The notes under the pieces: model-generated
Databases searched by the model: none
Seen by the model: only the letters and a program-made list of their open reading frames with translations
What the model was told of the DNA's origin: nothing
In this document: positions 42,157-50,601 of the stretch, one piece after another
Position numbering within the stretch: position 1 is the first letter of the stretch
Layout of the letters: each line of letters begins with the position of its first letter
Translations under genes and position numbers: made by a program
Assembly: GCA_965226965.1 (NCBI GenBank)
Contig: OZ245715.1
Coordinates: forward strand, 1,922,001 to 1,986,000
DNA: 64,000 bases
Direction: 5' to 3'
DNA from: Endoryza foliicola
GTDB taxonomy: Bacteria; Bacteroidota; Bacteroidia; Chitinophagales; Chitinophagaceae

Positions 42157-42768
42157 ATGCTTATTTACGGATCAAGAGCAACGAAATTAAAAGCCGAACC
42201 CATTGTATATACCTGCAAGCATTGCCAGTCGAAGAATACTACTACCATGGTGATGTTTCAAAAGTATGCACATGTGTTTTGGATTCCATTTTGTCCCATT
42301 AAGAAATTAGCCGTAACACAATGTGAACATTGCAAACAAGTGCTCGAACAAAAACAATTCGATCCTGAATTGAAAGAAATTTTTGCCGAGCAAAAAAGCA
42401 CGCTTAAAACACCCATCTGGACATTTATAGGTTTGGCACTGCTGATAGTGCTCATTGTTACTATTATTCAAGATGAGAAAAAAGAATCGGCAGAGAACAA
42501 AGTATTCTTGGAGCAGCCACAAGTGGGAGATGTATATACCATGCGAACAAAAGAGGGCAACTATACATTGTTCTTAGTGAAAGAGGTAACCAAAGACAGT
42601 ATCGGTTACTGGATGAATAATTACGAAGTGAATAAGATCAGCGGGCTGCACAAAATTCCGGCTAACGGCGATAGTGCTTATTTACCTATAACCGTTTACA
42701 TGGCCAGAAAGGAATTACTCCCACTTCTCGATAAAGGGGAGATTCATGATGTGTCGAGGAAAAAATAA
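42157..42768 (+). CDS. Zinc-ribbon protein with one membrane helix
   Basis: 203 residues. Two CxxC pairs, YTCKHCQSK (about 20-28) and TQCEHCKQ (about 54-61), form a zinc-ribbon-like domain with a hydrophobic FQKYAHVFWIPFCPIKKLA loop in between. One transmembrane helix follows (about 86-104, TFIGLALLIVLIVTIIQD), then a soluble C-terminal domain (VYTMRTKEGNYTLFLVKEV). Probable role unknown. The next gene starts 31 bp downstream. Confidence 0.8.
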   Translation: MLIYGSRATKLKAEPIVYTCKHCQSKNTTTMVMFQKYAHVFWIPFCPIKKLAVTQCEHCKQVLEQKQFDPELKEIFAEQKSTLKTPIWTFIGLALLIVLIVTIIQDEKKESAENKVFLEQPQVGDVYTMRTKEGNYTLFLVKEVTKDSIGYWMNNYEVNKISGLHKIPANGDSAYLPITVYMARKELLPLLDKGEIHDVSRKK

Positions 42769-42799
42769 GCCCTCGCGAACCAAGTAGGAATCAAATAAC

Positions 42800-43390
42800 A
42801 TGTCATTATATATTACTGTTATACTAGTTGTTTTAATTGGAGGGGCTCTCTTGATTCAATCCATTGGATTGAGAAAGCGGATGTCTAAACACCCCATGGA
42901 TATCGAAGAGGATGCATTGGTACATCCGGCCCGATTCAACACTGTAGCGCAGGTAATTCGCATCAAGAATGGCAGCTTTGAGAATTTGGAAGCAATTGTT
43001 CGGGGCTTTGAAACGGCCTATGAAATGGATCATTTCTTGGAAAGCATTCATTTTATTCAGGTAGGGCCGGATTCGTGGGTCGGGTCCTTAACAAAGCCGT
43101 TGAACTTTACGGAGTTCTGTTATTTTATCAATTACTTGGAGTTTCCGATAGCGGTGAATTGGAAGGCGACTGTAACGGGGTGGACCAATTTTGTTTCAAA
43201 AGAAGGCGACCGACTCGATTTGGCTCCTGAACCCATGATGGTTTATGTGCCCGCTATTGAAGAATCGGGAGACGGAGTTTTGGTAACTTGCGCCTCCGGG
43301 ATCGGCTATAAGATTTCCTTTTTGAAAATGAAACTGGAATATACCGGGGATGGGGGACGGGCTTATGAAAACCCACCTTTACTACCTTGA
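42800..43390 (+). CDS. Hypothetical protein with N-terminal membrane anchor
   Basis: 196 residues. An N-terminal helix (YITVILVVLIGGALLIQSIG) is followed by basic LRKRM and a soluble domain: VAQVIRIKNGSFENLEAIVR, HFLESIHFIQVGPDSWVGSL, NFTEFCYFINYLEFPI and WTNFVSKEGDRLDLAP. I recognise no family. It is 31 bp after the zinc-ribbon gene and may share its transcript. It is separated from rpsL by 169 bp. Confidence 0.75.
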   Translation: MSLYITVILVVLIGGALLIQSIGLRKRMSKHPMDIEEDALVHPARFNTVAQVIRIKNGSFENLEAIVRGFETAYEMDHFLESIHFIQVGPDSWVGSLTKPLNFTEFCYFINYLEFPIAVNWKATVTGWTNFVSKEGDRLDLAPEPMMVYVPAIEESGDGVLVTCASGIGYKISFLKMKLEYTGDGGRAYENPPLLP

Positions 43391-43527
43391 TCAATAAAAG
43401 ACTGATAATTAGAATATTATATAAAAAATGGGATTGAGTATCTGTGTGGACTAGGAGGATATGTTGAGTTTTTTTGAAAAAACTTAGATTTTTTCAGTTG
43501 TTTTTTTCATTTTTTCCTAAAAGCCCT

Positions 43528-43535
43528 TACCTTTG
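43528..43535 (+). promoter_or_regulatory. Promoter -7 element TACCTTTG of rpsL
   Basis: Matches TAnnTTTG; predicted start about 43539, giving a 21-nt leader before the ATG at 43560. The same TACCTTTG octamer occurs upstream of rpsJ. Confidence 0.6.
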
Positions 43536-43559
43536 CCGTCCCAAAATAAAAGGTTCATA

Positions 43560-43940
43560 ATGCCTACAATTCAACAATTAGTACGTAAAGGAAGAGAAAT
43601 TATCAAGGCCAAAAGTAAGTCTAGAGCCTTAGATAGTTGCCCGTTTCGCCGTGGAGTATGTACTCGTGTGTACACTACCACTCCTAAAAAGCCAAACTCT
43701 GCATTGCGCAAAGTGGCTAAAGTTCGTTTGACCAACAAAGTGGAGGTAATCGCTTACATTCCGGGTGAAGGTCACAACTTACAAGAGCACTCAATCGTAT
43801 TGGTGCGCGGTGGTCGTGTAAAAGATCTTCCAGGTGTACGTTACCATATCGTGAGAGGTAGTTTGGATACTGCCGGTGTGAAAGATCGTAAGAAGAGCCG
43901 TTCTAAGTATGGTACTAAACGTGAAAAAGCTAAAAAATAA
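43560..43940 (+). CDS. rpsL: Ribosomal protein S12
   Basis: 126 residues from ATG 43560 (MPTIQQLVRKGR), the standard S12 start; an upstream in-frame ATG at 43533 sits in the promoter and is rejected. S12 lies at the decoding centre of the 30S subunit. The conserved TTPKKPNSALRKVAKVRL (40-57) and VRGGRVKDLPGVRYH are intact. The lysines equivalent to the streptomycin-resistance sites (Lys43 and Lys88 here) are wild type. First gene of the str cluster, 26 bp before rpsG. Confidence 0.98.
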   Translation: MPTIQQLVRKGREIIKAKSKSRALDSCPFRRGVCTRVYTTTPKKPNSALRKVAKVRLTNKVEVIAYIPGEGHNLQEHSIVLVRGGRVKDLPGVRYHIVRGSLDTAGVKDRKKSRSKYGTKREKAKK

Positions 43941-43966
43941 TTAGAGTATCTCAAATCATTCAATAA

Positions 43967-44434
43967 ATGAGGAAGACTAAAGTCAAAAAGATTCCCTTAG
44001 CACCCGATGGTCGTTTTAACGATGTACAGGTGACTCGCTTTGTTAACAACTTGATGTGGCAAGGTAAAAAGAACACTGCTTTCAATATTTTCTACGATTC
44101 TCTTGACCGCGTAGCTAAAATTACCGGTGAGAACGGATACGAAGTATGGAAAAAAGCGTTGTCAAACGTTACCCCTGCTGTTGAAGTACGTAGCCGTCGT
44201 ATCGGTGGTGCTACTTTCCAGATCCCATCAGAGGTTCGTCCTGAGCGTAAAGTTTCTTTGAGCATGAAGTGGTTGATCCGCTACAGCCGTGAAAGAAACG
44301 GACGTAGCATGGCCGATAAGTTGGCGAACGAAATCGTTGCTGCCAGCAAAGGTGAAGGTGCTGCTTACAAAAAGAAAGAAGACACTCACCGTATGGCTGA
44401 AGCTAACAAGGCTTTCGCTCACTTCCGCGTATAA
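43967..44434 (+). CDS. rpsG: Ribosomal protein S7
   Basis: 155 residues, typical for S7, which nucleates folding of the 16S rRNA 3' domain at the E site. The sequence has VTRFVNNLMWQGKKNTA, VRSRRIGGATFQIPSEVRPE and the SMKWLIRYSRERNGRSMADK segment of the family. It follows rpsL and ends at a strong terminator, so the rpsL-rpsG pair is closed off from fusA. Confidence 0.98.
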   Translation: MRKTKVKKIPLAPDGRFNDVQVTRFVNNLMWQGKKNTAFNIFYDSLDRVAKITGENGYEVWKKALSNVTPAVEVRSRRIGGATFQIPSEVRPERKVSLSMKWLIRYSRERNGRSMADKLANEIVAASKGEGAAYKKKEDTHRMAEANKAFAHFRV

Positions 44435-44463
44435 CCCGCATTCAATATTTATTTTGGATATAG

Positions 44464-44494
44464 ATCCCGCAGATTCTCCTGCGGGATTTTTTTT
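44464..44494 (+). terminator. Intrinsic terminator after rpsG
   Basis: ATCCCGCAG (44464-44472), loop ATTCTC, CTGCGGGAT (44479-44487), T-run 44487-44494. The stem sequence is nearly the same as in the terminator after fusA. Confidence 0.93.
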
Positions 44495-44499
44495 ACTCT

Positions 44500-44640
44500 C
44501 CTCAGTGATCGCTAAGTCCGCAAAGAATTCGAAAACACGTTCCTCCCTCCTCGTTCCTCGCATCCTCCCTCCCGGCTGTTTCATTATTAATTTTTAATTA
44601 TTCATTATTAATTAACTCCTCTTTCTCGCCTTCCCCCTCT
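44500..44640. repeat. Mosaic repeat blocks between rpsG and the fusA promoter
   Basis: Contains CGTTCCTC-type C/T-rich units (44539-44571), CCGGCTGTTTCATTATTAAT (44572-44591, an exact copy of 10255-10274) and a TTAATTA block (44588-44615). The 20-mer CCTCCCTCCTCGTTCCTCGC (44542-44561) recurs in reverse complement at 50307-50326. The block ends about where the fusA promoter starts. Confidence 0.75.
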
Positions 44641-44642
44641 TT

Positions 44643-44673
44643 TTTGTTTTTTCCCTTCTTTTCCCTAACTTTG
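44643..44673 (+). promoter_or_regulatory. Complete Bacteroidota promoter of fusA
   Basis: TTTG at 44643-44646, a spacer of exactly 19 nt, and TAACTTTG at 44666-44673. This fits the TTTG-N19-TAnnTTTG consensus. Predicted start about 44677. Confidence 0.8.
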
Positions 44674-44676
44674 CAG

Positions 44677-44921
44677 CGCCAAAATCCAGAACATAGGTGA
44701 ATCGGGTAGACGTGAAGGGTCTGCGATGTTTGGCGATCTATGAGAGTATAATCCCCACATATCAGCAATTTGGTCCCACTAAGGTGGTTCCTTACCCTAC
44801 TCTTACCTGCTGATAACTCATCTCAAAGCCTGATATTTTCTGATTCGTGAAGATTGAAACACAGGCACACACCATAGTAGATTCAAGATTTTTAAAACGA
44901 TAAACAAACAAAACAAAAGTC
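44677..44921 (+). promoter_or_regulatory. Structured 245-nt leader of fusA
   Basis: CGCCAAA (44677-44683, at the predicted start) pairs with TTTGGCG (44729-44735). Inside, GTAGAC (44706-44711) pairs with GTCTGC (44719-44724) around a 7-nt loop. Further on, TATCAGCA (44760-44767) pairs with TGCTGATA (44808-44815), enclosing CCAC/GTGG. AGAGTA (44743-44748) can pair with TACTCT (44798-44803), which crosses that helix, or the overlapping TGAGA (44741-44745) can pair with TCTCA (44821-44825), which encloses it. The pattern suggests a conformational switch or a pseudoknot controlling fusA. No known leader is recognised. Confidence 0.55.
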
Positions 44922-47072
44922 ATGGCAGACTTAAGATTTCAAAGAAACTTTGGTATCGCCGCGCACATTGACGCCGGTAAAACCACCACTACGGAGCGTA
45001 TCCTCCGTTATACAGGTATGATCCACAAGATCGGTGAGGTACACGATGGTGCCGCTACTACCGACTGGATGGAGCAAGAAAAAGAAAGAGGTATCACCAT
45101 TACCTCAGCAGCTGTTAGCTGTCAGTGGAACTTCCCAACTGTTTTGGGTAAAGCTGATGCCAACACTAAAAAATATTATTTCAACATTATCGATACTCCA
45201 GGTCACGTGGACTTCACCGTAGAGGTTGAACGTTCAATGCGTGTACTCGATGGTTTGATCGCTTTGTTCTCAGCCGTTGACGGTGTTGAACCTCAATCTG
45301 AAACTGTATGGCGCCAAGCCAACCGTTACCGCGTACCGCGTATCGGTTTCGTAAATAAAATGGACCGTTCTGGTGCCGACTTCTTGAACGTGGTAAAACA
45401 AGTTCGTGAAATGCTCGGTTCTAAAGCCGTTCCTTTACAATTGCCAATCGGTGCTGAAGATAACTTCAAAGGCGTGGTAGACCTTATCAAAATGAAAGGT
45501 ATCATCTGGCACATGGAAACAGAAGGAATGACTTTCGATGAAATCGAAATTCCTGCTGATATGTTGGATGAAGTAAATGAGTGGAGACAACAACTCGTTG
45601 AAGCCGTTGCTGAATACGACGACAAATTAATGGAGAAATTCTTCGAAGATCCTAATTCAATCACTGAAGACGAAATGCACGAAGCGATCCGCAAAGCTAC
45701 GATCGACTTAAGCATCGTTCCAATGATGTGCGGTTCTTCATTCAAGAACAAAGGGGTTCAAACTGCATTGGATGCTGTTTGCCGTTACCTCCCTTCTCCG
45801 CTCGATATCGAAGCGATCAAAGGAACAGATCCTTCAACAGGTGAAGAATTGGTTCGTAAGCCTGATGCAAAAGAACCATTCGCTGCCTTGGCTTTCAAAA
45901 TCATGACCGATCCTTTCGTAGGACGTTTGGCCTTCTTCCGTGTTTACTCTGGTCACCTCGATGCAGGTTCTTATGTACTGAACGTGCGTAGCGGTAAGAA
46001 AGAGCGTATCAGCCGTATCATGAAGATGTTCGCTAACAAACAAAACCCAATCGATTTCATCGAAGCAGGTGATATCGGTGCAGCAGTTGGTTTCAAAGAG
46101 ATCAAAACCGGTGATACCTTGTGTAACGAAGATCATCCAATTACATTGGAGAACATGTTCATCCCTGAGCCTGTAATCTCTGTAGCGGTTGAGCCTAAAA
46201 CACAAGCCGACGTAGATAAAATGGGTATGGCCATCTCTAAATTGGTGGAAGAAGATCCTACGCTTCGCGTTAAAACCGACGAAGATACCGGTCAAACCAT
46301 CCTTTCAGGTATGGGTGAATTGCACTTAGAAATCATCGTAGACCGTATGCGTCGCGAATTCAAAGTGGAAGTGAACCAAGGTGCTCCAATGGTTGCCTAC
46401 AAAGAAGCTTTCAAAGCAACTGTAGAACACAGAGAGGTATTGAAAAAGCAATCGGGTGGTCGTGGTAAGTTCGCCGATATCGTATTCGAATTCGGTCCTG
46501 CCGATGAAGAATGGTTGAAAGAAAACCCCGGTAAAGACATGCAGTTCGTTAACGATATCTTCGGAGGTTCTATCCCTCGTGAATTTATCCCTGCTATTCA
46601 GAAAGGTTTCGAAACAGCTATGTCTACCGGTGTACTCGCTAGCTATCCGGTAGAAAACATGAAAGTACGCGTATTCGACGGTAGCTTCCACCAAGTTGAC
46701 TCTGACTCTATGTCATTCGAATTGTGTGCTAGAAGTGGTTTCCGTGAAGCAGCTCGTAAAGCAAAACCAACTTTGTTGGAGCCAATCATGAAAGTTGAGG
46801 TAATTACCCCAGAACAATACATGGGTGATGTTACCGGTGACTTGAACCGCCGTCGTGGTATGTTGGAAGGTATGGATACTCGTGCCGGTGCACAAGTTAT
46901 CAAAGCGAAAGTTCCTTTGAGTGAAATGTTCGGATACGTAACTCAGTTGCGTAGCTTGAGCTCTGGCCGTGCAACTTCTACCATGGAGTTCAGCCATTAC
47001 GCTCCTGCTCCAAACAACATCGCAGAAGAAGTAATCGCGAAATCAAAAGGTAAAGCTAAAGTGGAAGAATAA
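44922..47072 (+). CDS. fusA: Elongation factor G
   Basis: The GTPase that drives tRNA-mRNA translocation on the ribosome. 716 residues, longer than the E. coli protein (704). G1 is AAHIDAGKTT (13-22), with G2/G3 and effector regions RGITITSAA and DTPGHVDF, and G4 NKMDR. Domains II to V follow, with SGMGELHLEIIVDRM and a C-terminal TSTMEFSHYAPAPNN. The tail is Lys-rich (AKSKGKAKVEE). It is transcribed from its own promoter with a structured leader and closes with a terminator 24 bp after the stop. Confidence 0.98.
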   Translation: MADLRFQRNFGIAAHIDAGKTTTTERILRYTGMIHKIGEVHDGAATTDWMEQEKERGITITSAAVSCQWNFPTVLGKADANTKKYYFNIIDTPGHVDFTVEVERSMRVLDGLIALFSAVDGVEPQSETVWRQANRYRVPRIGFVNKMDRSGADFLNVVKQVREMLGSKAVPLQLPIGAEDNFKGVVDLIKMKGIIWHMETEGMTFDEIEIPADMLDEVNEWRQQLVEAVAEYDDKLMEKFFEDPNSITEDEMHEAIRKATIDLSIVPMMCGSSFKNKGVQTALDAVCRYLPSPLDIEAIKGTDPSTGEELVRKPDAKEPFAALAFKIMTDPFVGRLAFFRVYSGHLDAGSYVLNVRSGKKERISRIMKMFANKQNPIDFIEAGDIGAAVGFKEIKTGDTLCNEDHPITLENMFIPEPVISVAVEPKTQADVDKMGMAISKLVEEDPTLRVKTDEDTGQTILSGMGELHLEIIVDRMRREFKVEVNQGAPMVAYKEAFKATVEHREVLKKQSGGRGKFADIVFEFGPADEEWLKENPGKDMQFVNDIFGGSIPREFIPAIQKGFETAMSTGVLASYPVENMKVRVFDGSFHQVDSDSMSFELCARSGFREAARKAKPTLLEPIMKVEVITPEQYMGDVTGDLNRRRGMLEGMDTRAGAQVIKAKVPLSEMFGYVTQLRSLSSGRATSTMEFSHYAPAPNNIAEEVIAKSKGKAKVEE

Positions 47073-47095
47073 TCTTCTCACTACCTTAATACAAG

Positions 47096-47124
47096 TCCCG
47101 CAGGTAACTGCGGGATTTTTTTTT
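47096..47124 (+). terminator. Intrinsic terminator of fusA
   Basis: TCCCGCAG (47096-47103), loop GTAA, CTGCGGGA (47108-47115), then nine T. Confidence 0.94.
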
Positions 47125-47218
47125 CTTTTTTAGCGCGAAAACGCGCCATTCATCCTATTTCGAAACGGAAGATTAGCATAGTATTCTAAAATCCTTAAAT
47201 TGGAAGAAATTAGTACTC

Positions 47219-49405
47219 ATGCGTCTCAAATTCGTTCTTGCACTTTGCTTCTCCATTATTTTCTTTCAACTGGTTACAGCTCAGGAAGGATTTCAATGGG
47301 AGAATTCCGGAAAAGCATACTTTCAATTCGATGGTTCCGATATTCAACGAATTGAACTGCCTTCACTCAACAAACAAGTGATTGTTTCAAAAGCACAGTT
47401 AACACCAAAAGGCGGAGGGTCGCCACTGGTAGTTAAAAGCTTTCGTTTTTCAAACGATGGAAATCAAGTGTTGATTTTTACCAATACCAAACGGGTGTGG
47501 CGTTTAGAAACCAAGGGCGACTATTGGATTTACAATAAATCAAATAATAGTTTAAAGCAAATTGGAAAGAGTTTGCCGGCGTCTTCATTGATGTTTGCAA
47601 AAATTTCGCCCGATGGTAAATCAGTAGCCTATGTGAGCAATTTCAACATTTACGTTGAAGACATCGCTTCCGGCAAAATAAAGGCCCTTACTACCAAGGG
47701 AAACCGAAAAATAATAAACGGAACTTTCGATTGGGCTTATGAAGAAGAGTTTTTCTGTAGAGACGGATTTCGCTGGAGCCCCGATAGCAAGCAAATTGCT
47801 TACTGGCAAATTGATGCTCGTGGTACCAAAGACTATTTGATGGTTAACAACACAGATAGCATTTATCCGGTTGCTGTTCCCGTAGAATATCCGGTATCGG
47901 GTGAAGCTCCTTCTCCATTTAAAATAGGAGTGGTGTCTATCGCTACTGCACAAACCAAATGGATGAATGTGCCTACTGATCCTGTATTACAAAGCTATGT
48001 ACCTCGCTTGGAATGGGCGGGAAACAGTACAGAACTCATTCTGCAACATTTGAACCGCAAACAAAATCAAAGTACCATTTATGTAGCTACTGCCGCTACA
48101 GGAGCAGTAAAACCCATTTACAAGGAAGTTGATAATGCTTGGATCGATATCCTGCCATTATGGGACAATGATTATATCTGGGGAGGTTGGGACTGGCTCG
48201 ACAATGGAAAGTCATTTCTTTGGGCCAGTGAGCAGGATGGCTGGCGTCATTTGTATAAGATTGATAGAGCCGGAAATGCAAGTTTGATCACCAAGGGAGA
48301 TTATGATGTAATGGATATTGCAGCCATCAATGAAAAAACCGGCTATGTGTATTTTCATGCTTCCCCTGAAAATGCTACGCAAAAGTACCTCTACCGCACC
48401 AAGCTAGATGGAACCGGATCTTTGGAAAGAGTGAGTCCGGCAAATCAAGCAGGTACACACGATTACGATGTTTCACCTACCGGAGATTTTGCCTATCACA
48501 GTTTTTCCAATTATTATACACCACCTGCCTCAGAAATGGTAGATCTCAGTTCGCATCAACCGCTATCCGGTAAATCATTGATTGATGCGGCCCTCGAGAA
48601 AAGTGCCGGTAAAAAATCATCAATGGAATTCTTTACAGTAACCACATCCGAAAATGTAACAATGGATGCTTGGGTTGTGAAACCTGAAAATTTCGACCCT
48701 ACTAAAAAGTATCCTGTTGTGTTTTACGTTTACACAGAACCCTGGGGCCAGAACGTAAAGGATCAATTTGGCGTAGGTAGAAACTTCCTGTATCAAGGCA
48801 ACATGCAAAAAGACGGCTATATCTATATCTCCATCGATAACCGTGGTACTCCTGTTCCGAAAGGAAGAGCTTGGAGAAAATCGGTGTACCGTAATATTGG
48901 CATCATCAATATTCGCGACCAAGCTTTAGCGGCAAAAGAGATTTTGAAATGGAATTATGTAGACAGCAGCCGGGTGGCCGTGTGGGGCTGGAGCGGTGGT
49001 GGCTCGGCTACTTTGAACTTAATGTTTCAATTTCCTGAAATTTACAAAACCGGAATCTCCATCGCGGCTGTTGGAAACCAGTTGACCTACGATAATATCT
49101 ATCAAGAGCGATACATGGGGCTGCCCGCTGAAAGCAAAGACGATTTTGTGAAAGGATCACCGATCACCTATGCCAAAAATCTAAAAGGCAACCTGCTTTA
49201 TATTCATGGCACCGGCGACGATAACGTGCATTATAACAATGCCGAAATGTTATTCAACGAACTCATCAAACACAACAAACAATTTCAAATGATGAGCTAT
49301 CCGAATCGTTCTCATAGCATTTCAGAAGGTGCCGGAACCTTCCGTCATTTATCTACTTTGTATACGAATTATTTAAAGCTGCACTGTCCGGGAGGAGCGC
49401 GATAG
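47219..49405 (+). CDS. Dipeptidyl peptidase IV-type S9 peptidase
   Basis: A secreted or periplasmic serine peptidase of 728 residues with a signal peptide (about 1-21, ending TAQ). The N-terminal beta-propeller has DWAYEEEF (171-178), whose double-Glu motif matches DPP-IV and binds the substrate amino group. The alpha/beta-hydrolase domain has the nucleophile Ser592 in GWSGGGS, Asp at 667-668 in HGTGDDNVHYNN and His699 in NRSHSI. The nucleophile elbow reads GWSGGGS where DPP-IV usually has GWSYGG. It should release dipeptides, preferring X-Pro. It is oddly placed between fusA and rpsJ. Confidence 0.92.
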   Translation: MRLKFVLALCFSIIFFQLVTAQEGFQWENSGKAYFQFDGSDIQRIELPSLNKQVIVSKAQLTPKGGGSPLVVKSFRFSNDGNQVLIFTNTKRVWRLETKGDYWIYNKSNNSLKQIGKSLPASSLMFAKISPDGKSVAYVSNFNIYVEDIASGKIKALTTKGNRKIINGTFDWAYEEEFFCRDGFRWSPDSKQIAYWQIDARGTKDYLMVNNTDSIYPVAVPVEYPVSGEAPSPFKIGVVSIATAQTKWMNVPTDPVLQSYVPRLEWAGNSTELILQHLNRKQNQSTIYVATAATGAVKPIYKEVDNAWIDILPLWDNDYIWGGWDWLDNGKSFLWASEQDGWRHLYKIDRAGNASLITKGDYDVMDIAAINEKTGYVYFHASPENATQKYLYRTKLDGTGSLERVSPANQAGTHDYDVSPTGDFAYHSFSNYYTPPASEMVDLSSHQPLSGKSLIDAALEKSAGKKSSMEFFTVTTSENVTMDAWVVKPENFDPTKKYPVVFYVYTEPWGQNVKDQFGVGRNFLYQGNMQKDGYIYISIDNRGTPVPKGRAWRKSVYRNIGIINIRDQALAAKEILKWNYVDSSRVAVWGWSGGGSATLNLMFQFPEIYKTGISIAAVGNQLTYDNIYQERYMGLPAESKDDFVKGSPITYAKNLKGNLLYIHGTGDDNVHYNNAEMLFNELIKHNKQFQMMSYPNRSHSISEGAGTFRHLSTLYTNYLKLHCPGGAR

Positions 49406-49565
49406 AAACTAGTGCGGCTTATTCGCGATTTCTGAGCTTATAAATGTTGAAAATTTGAAGGCCTGAACCGCTGTTTTCTTAAAAAGAAGCCGGTGGTTCA
49501 GGTTCTTTTTTGCATTTAACTTTTGATTAGAAATTCCGTGAATAATTTACATGAAATTTCACGCC

Positions 49566-50270
49566 ATGAAGAAACTGTTACTAATTGCACCTATTATGCT
49601 GTTTTTCGCCTCTTGTAAGCCTTACCAGTATTTTACTGTTGCAGCACCGGAATTGCAGCAAGACAGTTTAAAGCAGTATGTTTTCGAAAATGATACCATG
49701 AAAGTACTCTACAATTTTACAGGGTATCAGGGTCCTTTGAAGGTGACAGTCATCAACAAATTGAAAGAGCCTATATTTTTGGATTGGAATCGTTCTGCAA
49801 TGATCATGAATGGTGAATCGGTGGCCTTGTACCAGCCATCCTTTCAATTTTCCGGGCGTTCTGTAGGCAGTTCAGTAGAGGTGATCAAAGATGTGAGCCT
49901 TAATAGCAGCCGCATGTCGGGCACATTAAGTGGACAAGAGGGGGTAGATATGATTCCTCCGGGAAGCAGCCGTCAACGAAGCGTATTGGCTCCCTTGCAC
50001 CGATCTTTGTTAGATGCCGGTTTTAATACCGAGAACAAGAAGTATTTCGATGACGATAAGACCTCCATTCGCGGTCGATTTTTGGACTATTCTGAATCCA
50101 GTACTCCGTTAATTTTTAAGACCTATTTCAGTTTTAGATTGGAATCTACTCCCGATCTGGTTCGTCATTTCGAATCTCGCTTTTTCATCAAAGACGTATT
50201 TGTGACCATTGCGGGTCCTGATCAAGTAGGGCAGGGGGTAAATAGGGGGGATCGGTTTTATACGAAATAG
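49566..50270 (+). CDS. Lipoprotein of unknown function
   Basis: 234 residues from ATG 49566 (MKKLLLIAPIMLFFASCKPY); an ATG 15 bp upstream would add MKFHA. A lipobox FASC puts the lipidated Cys at residue 17. The mature domain looks beta-rich: VLYNFTGYQGPLKVTVINKL, IFLDWNRSAMIMNGESVALY, DMIPPGSSRQRSVLAPLH and FKTYFSFRLESTPDLVRHF. No family recognised. It follows the DPP-IV gene by 160 bp and ends in a purine-rich repeat; rpsJ lies 331 bp downstream. Confidence 0.75.
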   Translation: MKKLLLIAPIMLFFASCKPYQYFTVAAPELQQDSLKQYVFENDTMKVLYNFTGYQGPLKVTVINKLKEPIFLDWNRSAMIMNGESVALYQPSFQFSGRSVGSSVEVIKDVSLNSSRMSGTLSGQEGVDMIPPGSSRQRSVLAPLHRSLLDAGFNTENKKYFDDDKTSIRGRFLDYSESSTPLIFKTYFSFRLESTPDLVRHFESRFFIKDVFVTIAGPDQVGQGVNRGDRFYTK

Positions 50271-50440
50271 GAGGAGGCGAGGAAAACAGGAGGGAGGAGG
50301 GAGGAAGCGAGGAACGAGGAGGGAGGAGGAGAGGAAAAGAGGAGCGCTGCGAAAACGCTGCGGTCGCTGCGCCGCTGCGGTGAAGAAAAGACTTTGCGAA
50401 TTCTTCGCGAGCTTTGCGATCTTAGCGGTGACGAACCGGA
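50271..50440. repeat. Mosaic repeat gap before rpsJ
   Basis: A purine-rich stretch of GGAGG/GCGAGGAA units (50272-50345) carries the reverse complement (50307-50326) of a 20-mer at 44542-44561. It is followed by GCTGCG-type units (50346-50380) and a TTTGCGA-TCTTAGCGG phrase (50407-50430). The rest of the 331-bp gap up to 50601 contains A/T-rich sequence and the rpsJ promoter. No gene is seen. Confidence 0.7.
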
Positions 50441-50540
50441 AATGGACATTTTTTGTTTAACTATAATGCTATATAACTTAAACAGAATCAACAAAGAGGA
50501 AATTTATTTTGAAAAAGGCTGAAAATTTATGTTGAATCTT

Positions 50541-50571
50541 TTTGTAAGTAATCTTTTTGCCCCTACCTTTG
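50541..50571 (+). promoter_or_regulatory. Complete Bacteroidota promoter of rpsJ
   Basis: TTTG at 50541-50544, exactly 19 nt, then TACCTTTG at 50564-50571. The predicted start is about 50575, 27 nt before the rpsJ ATG. It is the second perfect TTTG-N19-TAnnTTTG in the window. Confidence 0.8.
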
Positions 50572-50601
50572 CATCCCCATTCGAAAAATGGGATTTGATG
50601 T

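Noticed and set aside
45326..46997. Several long antisense open frames opposite fusA
   Set aside because: They are shadows of a highly biased coding sequence on the plus strand and have no recognisable family or start context.
47219..50270. Mobile island between fusA and rpsJ
   Set aside because: Codon use and composition look like the neighbours; there are no integrase, att-like repeats or tRNA. The repeats at 44500 and 50271 are the only suspicious feature.
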